A DNA stretch of 62,969 nucleotides from Bacteriovoracaceae bacterium (lineage in GTDB: Bacteria; Bdellovibrionota; Bacteriovoracia; Bacteriovoracales; Bacteriovoracaceae). Shown here piece by piece: positions 52,726-61,152 of this stretch (the first letter of the stretch is position 1; each line of letters opens with the position of its first letter). The position numbers were made by a program, and so were the translations under genes. The stretch is taken from positions 1 through 62,969 of the forward strand of contig CANHIY010000002.1 of assembly GCA_947461175.1 (NCBI GenBank). The letters run 5' to 3'. The notes beneath the pieces are model-generated. The model saw only the letters and a list, made by a program, of their open reading frames with translations, ran no database searches and was not told where the DNA came from.

Positions 52726-53433
52726 CTAAAAAGAAAATCCAGTATAAATAACAAAATCATTGTTTATTTTTATTTCTTCTTTGTTTACTAGCCTAGGCGC
52801 TTCAGAATTGTAGTACAGACTTTGTAAGTATGTACCGATGTTCCAGATTTCGCTTACGTAGATTTTTAATTCTAGTTTGCTTACTCCACCGATTTGATTT
52901 TCAGGTTCTTTTTCAGCATTTGGATTTGCATTACTTACACCTAGGTTCGCCCTGCTTTTTAGACTACTTATTCCGGCACCTAAGATAAAATCAAAATAGA
53001 TAATTTGGTTAAAAGTATTAATCTTTCCATAGAATGGAGCCCATTTAAGTATTGCAGATGCGCTTGAAATTAATTCTCTAACAAAGGGCTCAGTTTCGTT
53101 TATTTCTCTTATGTTTTTATAGTCCGAATTGTTTTTATTCAAATAATGTAAATAGGAGATTTCACCGGCCCACTCCTCACTAAAGAAATAACTCATGCTT
53201 ATTGCACCACCATTCACATTTTGAAAATTAGAACTCATTCCCTTTAAATAACCAAGCTCCGTATAAACTTGACCTTTTTTTTTAAATTGTTTGTTTTGTA
53301 GAACGTAAACAGATTTATCTTTATCTAGCCATAGGAAGTCGTACAAAGAATCTTCGCTTCCGAAAATAAACGAACTCCATCCAGTTAAAATAATTGTCAC
53401 TAATACAGCACTAATTATTTTTTTGAGCTTCAT
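52726..53433 (-). CDS. Outer-membrane beta-barrel protein
   Basis: 235 residues, signal peptide (LVTIILTGWSSFIFG|SED). The pattern SVYVLQNKQFKKKGQVYTEL, then ISMSYFFSEEWAGEISYL and a C-terminal aromatic strand ending in FSF is that of OM barrels in myxobacterial and Bdellovibrio-like gliding clusters. The terminal Phe is the usual BAM signal. It could anchor the machine in the outer membrane (GltA/GltB-type role), an inference from context. The TPR gene follows after 17 bp. Confidence 0.75.
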   Translation of the reverse strand: MKLKKIISAVLVTIILTGWSSFIFGSEDSLYDFLWLDKDKSVYVLQNKQFKKKGQVYTELGYLKGMSSNFQNVNGGAISMSYFFSEEWAGEISYLHYLNKNNSDYKNIREINETEPFVRELISSASAILKWAPFYGKINTFNQIIYFDFILGAGISSLKSRANLGVSNANPNAEKEPENQIGGVSKLELKIYVSEIWNIGTYLQSLYYNSEAPRLVNKEEIKINNDFVIYTGFSF

Positions 53434-53463
53434 TTCTTGCCCTTCAATCCCTCGTGGATTTAT

Positions 53464-54195
53464 TTATCTATATTGGCGTTTTAGTTTTTTTATTTTTTTT
53501 AATAGCCTTATCTTTTGAATAAAACTAATATTCGAAAATTTTAATCCCAAAGCTAGCCCATCCTCCAGCTCTTCACTCCTGGAGATTTCTGTCCCTAGTT
53601 TAAATTCATCGTGGTCCAGATGAAACACTAGTTTATTCACGTTTCTATTTTCGATGGTGGGTACTAGTTTTTGTTGAAATATTACATAGGCACCTGATAA
53701 AGAAATATTCTTCATCTTACCTTCTATGAATTTATCACCAATTAAGATATTTGCATCGATGTCAGTATAATATCTTTTTTCTGTTTCCCACCACCTAAGT
53801 CTTGGATTAAAAAAAAGGATCTTCAGATATGGAAACTGTGTCATAGTAATAATTGCTATTGAAATAAGAACAACTACATAATTATAAAGAAAGGGATTTT
53901 TTGAGTAATATGGCCAGTCCATTTCTTGAAAGGTCATCAACCGGTAAATAATATAGAAGAGGGTGAGATTAAAAAGATAGTAAGTCCATCTATTAATCTT
54001 CAAAATGATGATTCCAGCTAAAGGAAACATCAACCAAAAGTCAAAGACATCTACGAGCCCTGATCGGGAACCAATATTATAAAGAATTGTTTCCCAACTA
54101 AAGCCGGTATTAATTTTAAATGCGAGAAGCTTAAAGAAAGGCTCTGCAATAAACAATACTGGTATAACTTTGTATAGTATAGGTTTTGATTTCAC
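53464..54195 (-). CDS. PilZ-domain membrane protein heading the gliding-type operon
   Basis: 243 residues, GTG start at 54195 with AAGGGA upstream. Four to five membrane helices occupy residues 1-130. A C-terminal PilZ-like domain (about 140-225) contains MKNISLSGAYVIF, the (D/N)xSxxG part of the c-di-GMP site. The usual upstream RxxxR is not clear: the sequence is KRYYTDI. It may bind c-di-GMP weakly or respond to another cue. Its place 30 bp upstream of the OM barrel gene suggests it regulates the machine. Confidence 0.75.
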   Translation of the reverse strand: MKSKPILYKVIPVLFIAEPFFKLLAFKINTGFSWETILYNIGSRSGLVDVFDFWLMFPLAGIIILKINRWTYYLFNLTLFYIIYRLMTFQEMDWPYYSKNPFLYNYVVVLISIAIITMTQFPYLKILFFNPRLRWWETEKRYYTDIDANILIGDKFIEGKMKNISLSGAYVIFQQKLVPTIENRNVNKLVFHLDHDEFKLGTEISRSEELEDGLALGLKFSNISFIQKIRLLKKIKKLKRQYR

Positions 54196-54281
54196 TTTTT
54201 ATCCCTTATTTTACTTATTCTAAGTTATTTCTTTCTCCAATCTACTTTTTTTAAAATGACCTTTTTCTACCTACCTAGTTT

Positions 54282-54307
54282 ATCGGCCTGTATAGGCTGA
54301 TTTTTTT
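54282..54307 (+). terminator. Hairpin with T tract in the leader of the Cys-rich lipoprotein gene
   Basis: ATCGGCCT and AGGCTGAT pair over 8 bp (one G-T pair) around a GTAT loop, followed by seven T (54301-54307). It is a rho-independent terminator on the plus strand, but no plus-strand gene precedes it. It may be an attenuator of the gene at 54376 or the end of a small RNA. Confidence 0.55.
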
Positions 54308-54375
54308 AGTCGGAGACCTATGTTAGTTCTAAAAATTCTGAGACTTTCTTCCGATATATTCATAAGGGAGATTTG

Positions 54376-56307
54376 ATGCCTAAAAACTATCTTTTTCATT
54401 TTTTTAAATTTGTTTTCACATTATCTTTTTTTAGCTTAGGTGGATGCCTTACTTCAGATATTGCTTCCCAACAAAGAGAGAATCAATTCCAAGATGTAGA
54501 ATGCGCTTTTGGTACCAACTGTTCAGTGGGTGATAATAATACAACCTTTGGGACTGGCACCACTCCGCCACCAATTGTAGAAATTCGTCATCTTATTGAA
54601 CCAAACCTCTCCACGGACACGACTTACAGCACAGGTATAGGAAAGGCATCAGTGGGGGGCAGTTACGTCAGAAAACTCACCCTTCCTAAAAATTTTGCCG
54701 GAAGACTTTATCTTGCAGGTATAAATGTGGGAACACTCTCTTCCATCCATGTGAAGGTTCGATTTAATTTTGGTCTCAACCGTGAACCGATCACTATTCC
54801 CGCTGTTGTATCTAAGGCTCCGGGAATAACTCCACAGACCGATATTAGTGTTCTCGTCATGGACCTTCGCTCGGAGCCCTTCAGGGATGTACGTCTTCCT
54901 TATGACCTCTTCGATTATAACGAATATGACTCAAGTACTGATCCAACGGAAGATAATAGGAATACCAATCTTTACTGTCGTGGTCTAAAAGTAGAAGATG
55001 ATCCCACTTTTAACGGAGTCGGTGCCTGTGATTCTGACACTGAAGAGTGTCTTTATGCCTACGCAAAGATAGTGGATCAAGGACTTATTAAGGAGTCCGG
55101 AGGTATAAAGGTACCTTTAACACCATCCTATCCTCAAATAAAGAGTACTGGCGGGAGTGGTTATTATAAGGATTCTATGGCCTATAAAATCCTTAAGCCT
55201 CTTCCAGACACCAAGCCTGTTAATAGTATTAAGTTTAGTGAAAATGGGACAGATTCAACTTCAATAACATTTACGAATCCGGGGACAATTTGGAATCCTG
55301 TCACGATTTTGGAATCTTTATATTATTATAGAGGTCCTTATAGGCTCACAAATCGATCAAATTGGGAATTTAAGTTACCCTTCCACTATATACATGGAAA
55401 AAACCGCGTTTTTAAGGATAATGATTTTATCTCCTACCCGAATTATCTGTCAGATCCACTCATTGGTGATAGTACACTTAAAGAGCAAGACAGAATTTAT
55501 TTCAAATCCTACTTATTTCCCCTAGCAACAAAACTTAATCTTCCTGCCAATAAATCTTACCTTCCACGAGATGAGACCACTGAAAAAATCCTTTCTGTGG
55601 CTGGTAAGACCGAACTTATGGATGGAGCGAATGCAAGAGCACAGAGTAGAAATCATGACCAAGAACATGTAGGGTCTTGTAACGTAACAGCCACGATTGA
55701 AATTATTGCAAAAGACAAGAATGATATAAATTATGTGATAGCCTCCTCAAAAGATGTAAAGCTACAACTTGTTCGTCCTACTCAGTACAGTACAGATCTT
55801 GGGAATGAAGTTTTATTTTCAAATTATAAATCCTGCACTTCTGCTGCAGGTTGCAGCAGTAATGAATGTTGTTTGAATAACCGTTGCTGGGATCAAACTC
55901 TTGTTTCAAACTGCATGGAAAATAGAAACGAAGAGGGGAATAGGGAGATCGGGGACCAATGCACTTCAGATTTAGAATGCTCAACCCTTTGTTGTAATCC
56001 CACCTCAGCGCAATGTGCTCCCCACAATACTTCAGTGATACCGGCCCTTTTATGTTCAAAACCTGTTGGAGATTATTGTATCGCAAAAGAATGGTGTCAG
56101 AAGAGTACTGTGGTTAAGTGCTATGTGATTAAGACAGGAATTGATAATTTAGGAAACATAACTTGTCGTCAACAGTGCTACAATGTTGAAGAGTTTGGAG
56201 ATTGTAAAAATGGAATTTGTCTACCACCAGTTCAAGCACCTATTCCAAGTTTTGATCCCACACTACCCAATGCTTGCGCCAAAGCTGTGCCTGCCCCTAA
56301 CTTTTAG
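54376..56307 (+). CDS. Large cysteine-rich lipoprotein
   Basis: 643 residues from ATG 54376, preceded by AAGGGAG. Lipoprotein signal peptide with lipobox SLGGC. Residues about 70-480 are beta-rich without known motifs. The C-terminal 160 residues hold about 20 cysteines in repeated clusters (GCSSNECCLNNRC, GDQCTSDLECSTLCC, GDYCIAKEWCQ), like disulphide-knotted extracellular modules. Such proteins are exposed on the surface or in the periplasm. It is divergent from the gliding-type operon; myxococcal CglB, a gliding adhesin, is also a Cys-rich lipoprotein, but no VWA domain is visible here. Function unknown. Confidence 0.7.
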   Translation: MPKNYLFHFFKFVFTLSFFSLGGCLTSDIASQQRENQFQDVECAFGTNCSVGDNNTTFGTGTTPPPIVEIRHLIEPNLSTDTTYSTGIGKASVGGSYVRKLTLPKNFAGRLYLAGINVGTLSSIHVKVRFNFGLNREPITIPAVVSKAPGITPQTDISVLVMDLRSEPFRDVRLPYDLFDYNEYDSSTDPTEDNRNTNLYCRGLKVEDDPTFNGVGACDSDTEECLYAYAKIVDQGLIKESGGIKVPLTPSYPQIKSTGGSGYYKDSMAYKILKPLPDTKPVNSIKFSENGTDSTSITFTNPGTIWNPVTILESLYYYRGPYRLTNRSNWEFKLPFHYIHGKNRVFKDNDFISYPNYLSDPLIGDSTLKEQDRIYFKSYLFPLATKLNLPANKSYLPRDETTEKILSVAGKTELMDGANARAQSRNHDQEHVGSCNVTATIEIIAKDKNDINYVIASSKDVKLQLVRPTQYSTDLGNEVLFSNYKSCTSAAGCSSNECCLNNRCWDQTLVSNCMENRNEEGNREIGDQCTSDLECSTLCCNPTSAQCAPHNTSVIPALLCSKPVGDYCIAKEWCQKSTVVKCYVIKTGIDNLGNITCRQQCYNVEEFGDCKNGICLPPVQAPIPSFDPTLPNACAKAVPAPNF

Positions 56308-56360
56308 CCATTGATCCCCTTTGTTCTTCAAGGCATAATAATAGAGTTAAGGAGCTTATT

Positions 56361-56801
56361 ATGTCTTTACCTGCACTTGAGGATTGTATCCTTGATCACA
56401 TAGCCATTGCTGTCAAAAGTATCACGCAATCAAAAAAAGTATATGAAGATCTTGGATTGGTTTTTAGTTCAAATATTGAAGAGGTTAAAGAGCAGAAAGT
56501 ACTGACTGCTTTTGCCAGTGTTGACAAAAATGCTCACATTGAACTTTTAGAACCCACTTCTGAAGAAAGTACGATATTTAAGTTCATTGAAACAAGAGGA
56601 GAGGGGATTCACCACCTCTGTTTTAAAGTTTCTGATCTAGAGACTAAGACCCTGGAGCTTATTGGAAAGGGATATAAATTTATTTACTCAGCTCCTAGGA
56701 TCGGGGCCGGTGGGTGTCTTGTTAATTTTATGCATCCTAAGTCAACGGGAGGGGTTCTGATAGAGTTATCCCAACCGCCTCAATATGAAAGGTCTATATG
56801 A
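56361..56801 (+). CDS. mce: Methylmalonyl-CoA epimerase (VOC family)
   Basis: 146 residues, normal length. It has two glyoxalase-fold halves with metal ligands in LDHIAIAV, HIELLEP, GIHHLCFKV and VLIELSQ, and the MHPKSTGGVL segment typical of the epimerase. It interconverts the two methylmalonyl-CoA epimers in propionate or odd-chain fatty-acid breakdown. AAGGAG precedes the ATG. The stop overlaps the rhomboid gene by 4 bp. Confidence 0.9.
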   Translation: MSLPALEDCILDHIAIAVKSITQSKKVYEDLGLVFSSNIEEVKEQKVLTAFASVDKNAHIELLEPTSEESTIFKFIETRGEGIHHLCFKVSDLETKTLELIGKGYKFIYSAPRIGAGGCLVNFMHPKSTGGVLIELSQPPQYERSI

Positions 56802-57517
56802 GCTATTCACAGTTTTATGCTCCACCTTTAACGAAAATTAATAAATTTATACTCATTTGCACTGGAGCCTGTTTTTTACTTGCTTCAATCCTTAAAGCTG
56901 TAGGGGCTTTTTCTCTTACGGAGGTACTTGGTTTATCTGCAAATGGTCTTTTTCATGGTTTAATTTATCAACTTTTGACTTATCCATTCGTTGAATTACA
57001 TTTGATGAATTTTATTTTCAATGGACTTGTGATTTGGTTCATTGGATCTGAGCTTGAGAATCAGTGGGGTCAGAAAGTTTATCTGCGTTTTTTAATTTTT
57101 ACAGTCATTTTTGTGGGTTTGATTTATTCCTTGGCCCACCTGATTTTTTTCTTTGGAACTCCTACTTACTTTTCCTCCCTTCATGGCTTGTCTGGAATAA
57201 ATTTTGCTCTTTTAATCGCCTATTCACTTCTTTACCCTGATCGGCAAATGGTCTTTATGATGATTTTTCCGATGAAGGCCAAAGTTTTCTGTTGGATTCT
57301 TGCAGGTATCGAGGCCTATCTTGCTGTCTTTGGTTCTCTCTCTACCTCCTGGGCTCATTTATTGGCCATGGTGATTGCCTTCTTGATGATCCGTTATCAG
57401 GGTAATCCTCTCCTCCGCAAGGTCTTAAATTCCTCCTGGAAAGTTTCTTCCCCAAGAAAAAAACACCTTCACATCGTTAAAGATGATCCTAAAAATCCAC
57501 CCAAGTATTGGCAGTAA
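56798..57517 (+). CDS. Rhomboid family intramembrane serine protease
   Basis: 239 residues, six helices. The catalytic Ser lies in HGLSGINFAL (GxSG) and the His in SWAHLLAM; the early segment YPFVELHLMNFIFN resembles the H..xN..F of the family. It cleaves membrane-embedded substrates. The start overlaps the mce stop (ATGA). The C-terminal tail is basic and cytosolic (SSPRKKHLHIVKDDPK). Confidence 0.85.
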   Translation: MSYSQFYAPPLTKINKFILICTGACFLLASILKAVGAFSLTEVLGLSANGLFHGLIYQLLTYPFVELHLMNFIFNGLVIWFIGSELENQWGQKVYLRFLIFTVIFVGLIYSLAHLIFFFGTPTYFSSLHGLSGINFALLIAYSLLYPDRQMVFMMIFPMKAKVFCWILAGIEAYLAVFGSLSTSWAHLLAMVIAFLMIRYQGNPLLRKVLNSSWKVSSPRKKHLHIVKDDPKNPPKYWQ

Positions 57518-57591
57518 TAATGCGTCGCACTAGTGCTTGCCGATCTTTTTACTCAGTGGTAAAAACTCTCTCTGAATCAAAGTGAGGAATT

Positions 57592-57765
57592 ATGAAACTA
57601 AGACTGGCCCTAGAAGAAAAATTATTGGACGTAAGAGTGCGTGACCGTCTTCTTGCCGAAGGAAAGATCACTAAGGAAGAAGTAAAAAAATACCTTGATT
57701 CCCTTTCAGATGAGACAAAGAATGCTGTTCCTCTTGATCATGAGGAAGCAAAGAATCTCCAGTAA
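57592..57765 (+). CDS. Small 57-residue protein of unknown function
   Basis: ATG 57592 follows AGTGAGGA. The product is charged and helical (LRLALEEKLLDVRVRDRLL, then KITKEEVKKYLDSL), with no membrane segment. Its second half has the character of a short DNA- or protein-binding helix pair. It ends 4 bp before the convergent fliL-like stop. Small but with a good ribosome site; possible regulator. Confidence 0.55.
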   Translation: MKLRLALEEKLLDVRVRDRLLAEGKITKEEVKKYLDSLSDETKNAVPLDHEEAKNLQ

Positions 57766-57768
57766 CCG

Positions 57769-58227
57769 CTACTGCACGACAAAGACAGAAAAATAAATCT
57801 GCTTAACAGTGGGTAATTCGCCTAGTCTGGCGTTTACCCTCTTTTTTATCTTATTTTCAAACAAAATTTTTCCAGTGACAGAGATAAGATCATCCGGTTC
57901 AAGATGGGAAGCCACTTCTATGGCAACATCTTTGAAGATATGCTCGTTTGCTTTAATTATTGGCTTTTGTCCTTCTTCAAATGTGAGGATATTCATCTCT
58001 AAATCCAAATACCTGAGACGTGAACTAAGGGAATGTAGATTTACGGCGAATTTTTTTATCTGAACTGGTTGAAGTTGAGTGCCAGTAACGGCCTCAGTTT
58101 TAATGGCCGCGGCTTCTGCGACCTGATCGGTTGGGGGAGGTTTAATAATATTATGGGAATAAAACACAACTCCTGCTGCACCCAGAGCGACGATTAAATT
58201 GATTAATATGAAAATTTTTTCAACCAT
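57769..58227 (-). CDS. FliL-like protein
   Basis: 152 residues from ATG 58227, where the hydrophobic segment starts (VEKIFILINLIVALGAAGVVF); upstream codons run through the 58277-58300 hairpin, so a longer form is unlikely. After the single helix and a Pro-rich linker the periplasmic domain has FAVNLHSLSSRLRYLDLEM, as in FliL. FliL associates with flagellar stators. No flagellar neighbours here, so it may serve another motor. Confidence 0.7.
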   Translation of the reverse strand: MVEKIFILINLIVALGAAGVVFYSHNIIKPPPTDQVAEAAAIKTEAVTGTQLQPVQIKKFAVNLHSLSSRLRYLDLEMNILTFEEGQKPIIKANEHIFKDVAIEVASHLEPDDLISVTGKILFENKIKKRVNARLGELPTVKQIYFSVFVVQ

Positions 58228-58276
58228 GAACAAATCATAACATGGACTGATATTTTCACAAGACGGGCGAGTAAGA

Positions 58277-58300
58277 GGGCCAGGGATAAAACCCTGGCCC
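58277..58300. terminator. Perfect hairpin downstream of ald
   Basis: GGGCCAGGG and CCCTGGCCC pair over 9 bp with a 6-nt loop, 13 bp past the ald stop on the minus strand. No T tract follows directly on that strand, so it may act as a rho-assisted terminator or mRNA-end stabiliser. Confidence 0.5.
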
Positions 58301-58313
58301 AAACAAGTTTTTC

Positions 58314-59432
58314 TTAAAGATATTTATCTAGTTGAAGAGGCGTGAAGGGAAGTTCCAGGTCTCTGGCAACTTGTTCGTAGACAAGTTTTCCCTTGTAAAT
58401 ATTTACCCCAAGTCGCAATGCTTTATCTTTCATAATGGCACGGTCAACACCATCCCTGGCCAAAAGCCTGGCATACTTGAGTGTGACATTTGTAAGAGCA
58501 AAGGTGGAGGTCCTCGCTACGGCACCCGGCATGTTGGCCACACAGTAATGAACCACTCCATCTACAATAAATGTAGGATTCTCGTGGGTTGTGGGTTTAC
58601 AAGTTTCGATGCACCCACCTTGATCTACAGCGATGTCTACAACGACAGAACCCTTTTGCATCTTAGAGATCATTTCTCTCGTCACGAGCTTAGGGGCCTT
58701 TGCACCAGGTACCAATACTGCGCCAATGACCAGGTCGCTACTGATAACTGCTTCTTCTATGTTTTGAGAATTGGAGAAGATTGTGTGTACTTTGTTTTCA
58801 AACAACTGATCTAATTCAGCGAGGCGTTTTGTGGACAAATCTATAAGTGTAACATCGGCCCCCATTCCAACAGCCATTTGCGCAGCATTGGTTCCAGCTA
58901 TCCCGCACCCAATGATAGTAACTTTTGCTCTTCTTACTCCTGGAACACCTCCAAGGAGAACACCTTTTCCACCTTTATCGAGTTGAAGATAACTCGCTCC
59001 AACTTGCACAGACATCCGGCCAGCAACTTCGGACATCGGAACAAGCAGTGGCAGGGAGCCATCTTCTAGTTGGATTGTTTCATAGGCTATGCAAGTTGCA
59101 CCTGATTTCATCAGCCCTTCTGTCTGAGGCTTATCGGCCGCAAGATGAAGATAGGTATAAAGAATATGATGTGGTTTTAGGAGCGCAATTTCATTGGCTT
59201 GAGGCTCTTTAACTTTAATAATCATTTCACCTGTTGCATAAGCATCCTCTAAGGTTGAGACGATCTTTGCTCCAGCTTTCATGTACTCATCGTCAGAAAT
59301 TCCAATACCCATTCCTGCATTATGCTGGATAAAAACTTCGTGACCATCCTGAATTAATTGTCTGGCACCACTTGGAGTCAGACCAACTCTGTTTTCATTG
59401 TTTTTAATTTCCTTAGGAACTGCAATTTTCAT
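58314..59432 (-). CDS. ald: Alanine dehydrogenase
   Basis: 372 residues, full length. Family blocks: KIAVPKEIKNNENRVGLTP, the catalytic His in YTYLHLAAD, IAYETIQ, and the NAD site TIIGCGIAGTNAAQMAVGMG. It interconverts L-alanine and pyruvate with NH4+ and NADH. AGGGAG precedes ATG 59432. Alanine use fits an organism feeding on protein or peptidoglycan. Confidence 0.97.
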   Translation of the reverse strand: MKIAVPKEIKNNENRVGLTPSGARQLIQDGHEVFIQHNAGMGIGISDDEYMKAGAKIVSTLEDAYATGEMIIKVKEPQANEIALLKPHHILYTYLHLAADKPQTEGLMKSGATCIAYETIQLEDGSLPLLVPMSEVAGRMSVQVGASYLQLDKGGKGVLLGGVPGVRRAKVTIIGCGIAGTNAAQMAVGMGADVTLIDLSTKRLAELDQLFENKVHTIFSNSQNIEEAVISSDLVIGAVLVPGAKAPKLVTREMISKMQKGSVVVDIAVDQGGCIETCKPTTHENPTFIVDGVVHYCVANMPGAVARTSTFALTNVTLKYARLLARDGVDRAIMKDKALRLGVNIYKGKLVYEQVARDLELPFTPLQLDKYL

Positions 59433-59788
59433 CGGGGACTCCCTTTATCGTATGCTTTAAATACTCATAAAATGTTTTACAATTCTACACGGTTTTTTAT
59501 TTCTAGAATAGAAAAACGACGTTCTTATGGAGCAAATCATAAAGTACTTTTTATGCACTATGCATTAGTTTTATTTATCTTGGTTTTTGTAAAATTGACT
59601 ATGGGGATGAATCTAAACCTGGAGTTTTAAGTATTATAAGTAGGTTCAGAAAAGGGGAAAAATAACTGATCAAAAGGATTTCATTTAATTTAATTTCTCC
59701 AGGCTTTGATTGGCAAAGGGATGATAGACAACTTAAAATATTCTTTTCTTGTGAATTGTGATCAGAAATTTTTCTTAAGGATTCATCA
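59433..59788. other. Intergenic region between ald and the M16 genes
   Basis: 356 bp with no convincing gene. A 52-codon ORF on the plus strand (59472-59630) ends in a hydrophobic stretch (VLFMHYALVLFILVFVK) but has no ribosome site. The ald promoter should lie near the left end. No repeat or RNA structure is obvious. Confidence 0.5.
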
Positions 59789-61144
59789 ATGAAGTTTTTA
59801 ATTTTTTTTTCTTCGGCCTTTTTGTTCATGGTCAGTTGTTCCACCATTCAAAAAGAAAAAACGTTAGCAGATAGCATTAACCTAGATGTAGAGGAATTGA
59901 AATTAGACAATGGAATGACAGCTCTCATCGTAAATAATCCCAAATTGCCAATTTTTTCTCTTTATTTTTTCTATAAGGTGGGAGGTAAGAATGAAGTTCA
60001 GGGAATCACTGGAGCTTCACATTTCCTGGAGCACATGATGTTTAAAGGGGCTAAAAAATACGGTAAAAACACGATCGATTTTATCATTGAAGGAAGTGGC
60101 GGTTCCACTAACGCTTATACAACCAATGATTCCACAGTTTATTACGAAAATCTGCCTTCAAAAGAATTAAATATGATTTTGGATATTGAGGCAGACAGGA
60201 TGGAGAACCTCACACTTGACCCAAATGATTTTGAAAAGGAAAGATCTGTAGTTTTGGAAGAGAGAAAAATGAGGTACGAAAACTCACCCAAGGGTCAGCT
60301 TTACCAACTTCTTATGGAGACTTTGTTTCAAGGAACACCTTATGGTAGGTCTGTGATTGGAGATATACCGGATTTAAAATCCTTCACTAGGGAACAAATG
60401 CATGAATATTTTAAACGTTTTTATGCCCCAAATAATGTCACCCTAGTTCTGGTAGGGGATGTGAATAACAATGAGGCCAAAGCCATGATCCGAGATAAAT
60501 TTGGCAAAATAAAGGCTTCTCCCAAAGTCTTGGAATCTCATGCATTGATAAAAGAGGAAGCCTTTAAAGTGACATATAAGGGTGATAAGATTGTTCAAAA
60601 AAAAGGAGAGTCTCCTAACCCAATTTTTATGATGGCCTATCCTACTTATAAAGCTGGTCACCCTAAAGGTTATGCTCTGGATGTTCTATCTTCTATTTTA
60701 GGCTCAGGGAAAAGCTCCACTTTAGTGAATCAATACATCCTGACTTCTAAACCTGTCGCAACTTCTATGTATGCAGCTCATCAGCAATTGGAAATGAACG
60801 GATTCTTTTTCATTGGAGGGGACTTAATTAAAGGCATTGAAATTAAAAAATTTCAGCAGGATCTTAAGTTGAAATTAAAAAGTTACTGTCATTCGGAGAT
60901 AACAGAAACAAATATTCAGAAAATAAAAAATAATTACCTGGTAGATCTTTATGCAAGCCTTGATACAAATCCAGGACTTGCCCAATTTATAGGCGATAGG
61001 CAGTCTATTTTTGGGAACTGGGAGTATTACAAAAAGGAACTTCAAAATTATGAAAAAGTAAAGGTTGAGGACGTGAAATCTCTATGCCTTGAAACCTTTA
61101 ATAAAGACTCTGTTTTTGTATCTGTTTGGAATAATCACAAGTGA
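59789..61144 (+). CDS. M16 family zinc peptidase, catalytic subunit, lipoprotein
   Basis: 451 residues. Lipoprotein signal peptide (LFMVSC|STI). The inverted zinc motif HFLEH is present with the downstream Glu in LDIEADRMENL, so it should be active. The C-terminal half lacks the Arg/Tyr motif usual in the second M16 domain. It likely sits in the periplasm attached to a membrane. The next gene starts right after it and supplies the missing part. AAGGA precedes the ATG. Confidence 0.93.
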   Translation: MKFLIFFSSAFLFMVSCSTIQKEKTLADSINLDVEELKLDNGMTALIVNNPKLPIFSLYFFYKVGGKNEVQGITGASHFLEHMMFKGAKKYGKNTIDFIIEGSGGSTNAYTTNDSTVYYENLPSKELNMILDIEADRMENLTLDPNDFEKERSVVLEERKMRYENSPKGQLYQLLMETLFQGTPYGRSVIGDIPDLKSFTREQMHEYFKRFYAPNNVTLVLVGDVNNNEAKAMIRDKFGKIKASPKVLESHALIKEEAFKVTYKGDKIVQKKGESPNPIFMMAYPTYKAGHPKGYALDVLSSILGSGKSSTLVNQYILTSKPVATSMYAAHQQLEMNGFFFIGGDLIKGIEIKKFQQDLKLKLKSYCHSEITETNIQKIKNNYLVDLYASLDTNPGLAQFIGDRQSIFGNWEYYKKELQNYEKVKVEDVKSLCLETFNKDSVFVSVWNNHK

Positions 61145-61152
61145 GATTAAAA

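Noticed and set aside
59358-59630. Plus-strand ORF overlapping the ald start
   Set aside because: Its first part is antisense to ald. Only the last 52 codons are free, and these lack a ribosome site.
59599-59847. Minus-strand ORF of 82 codons opposite the M16 signal peptide
   Set aside because: It is antisense to a convincing lipoprotein start and shows no recognisable domain.
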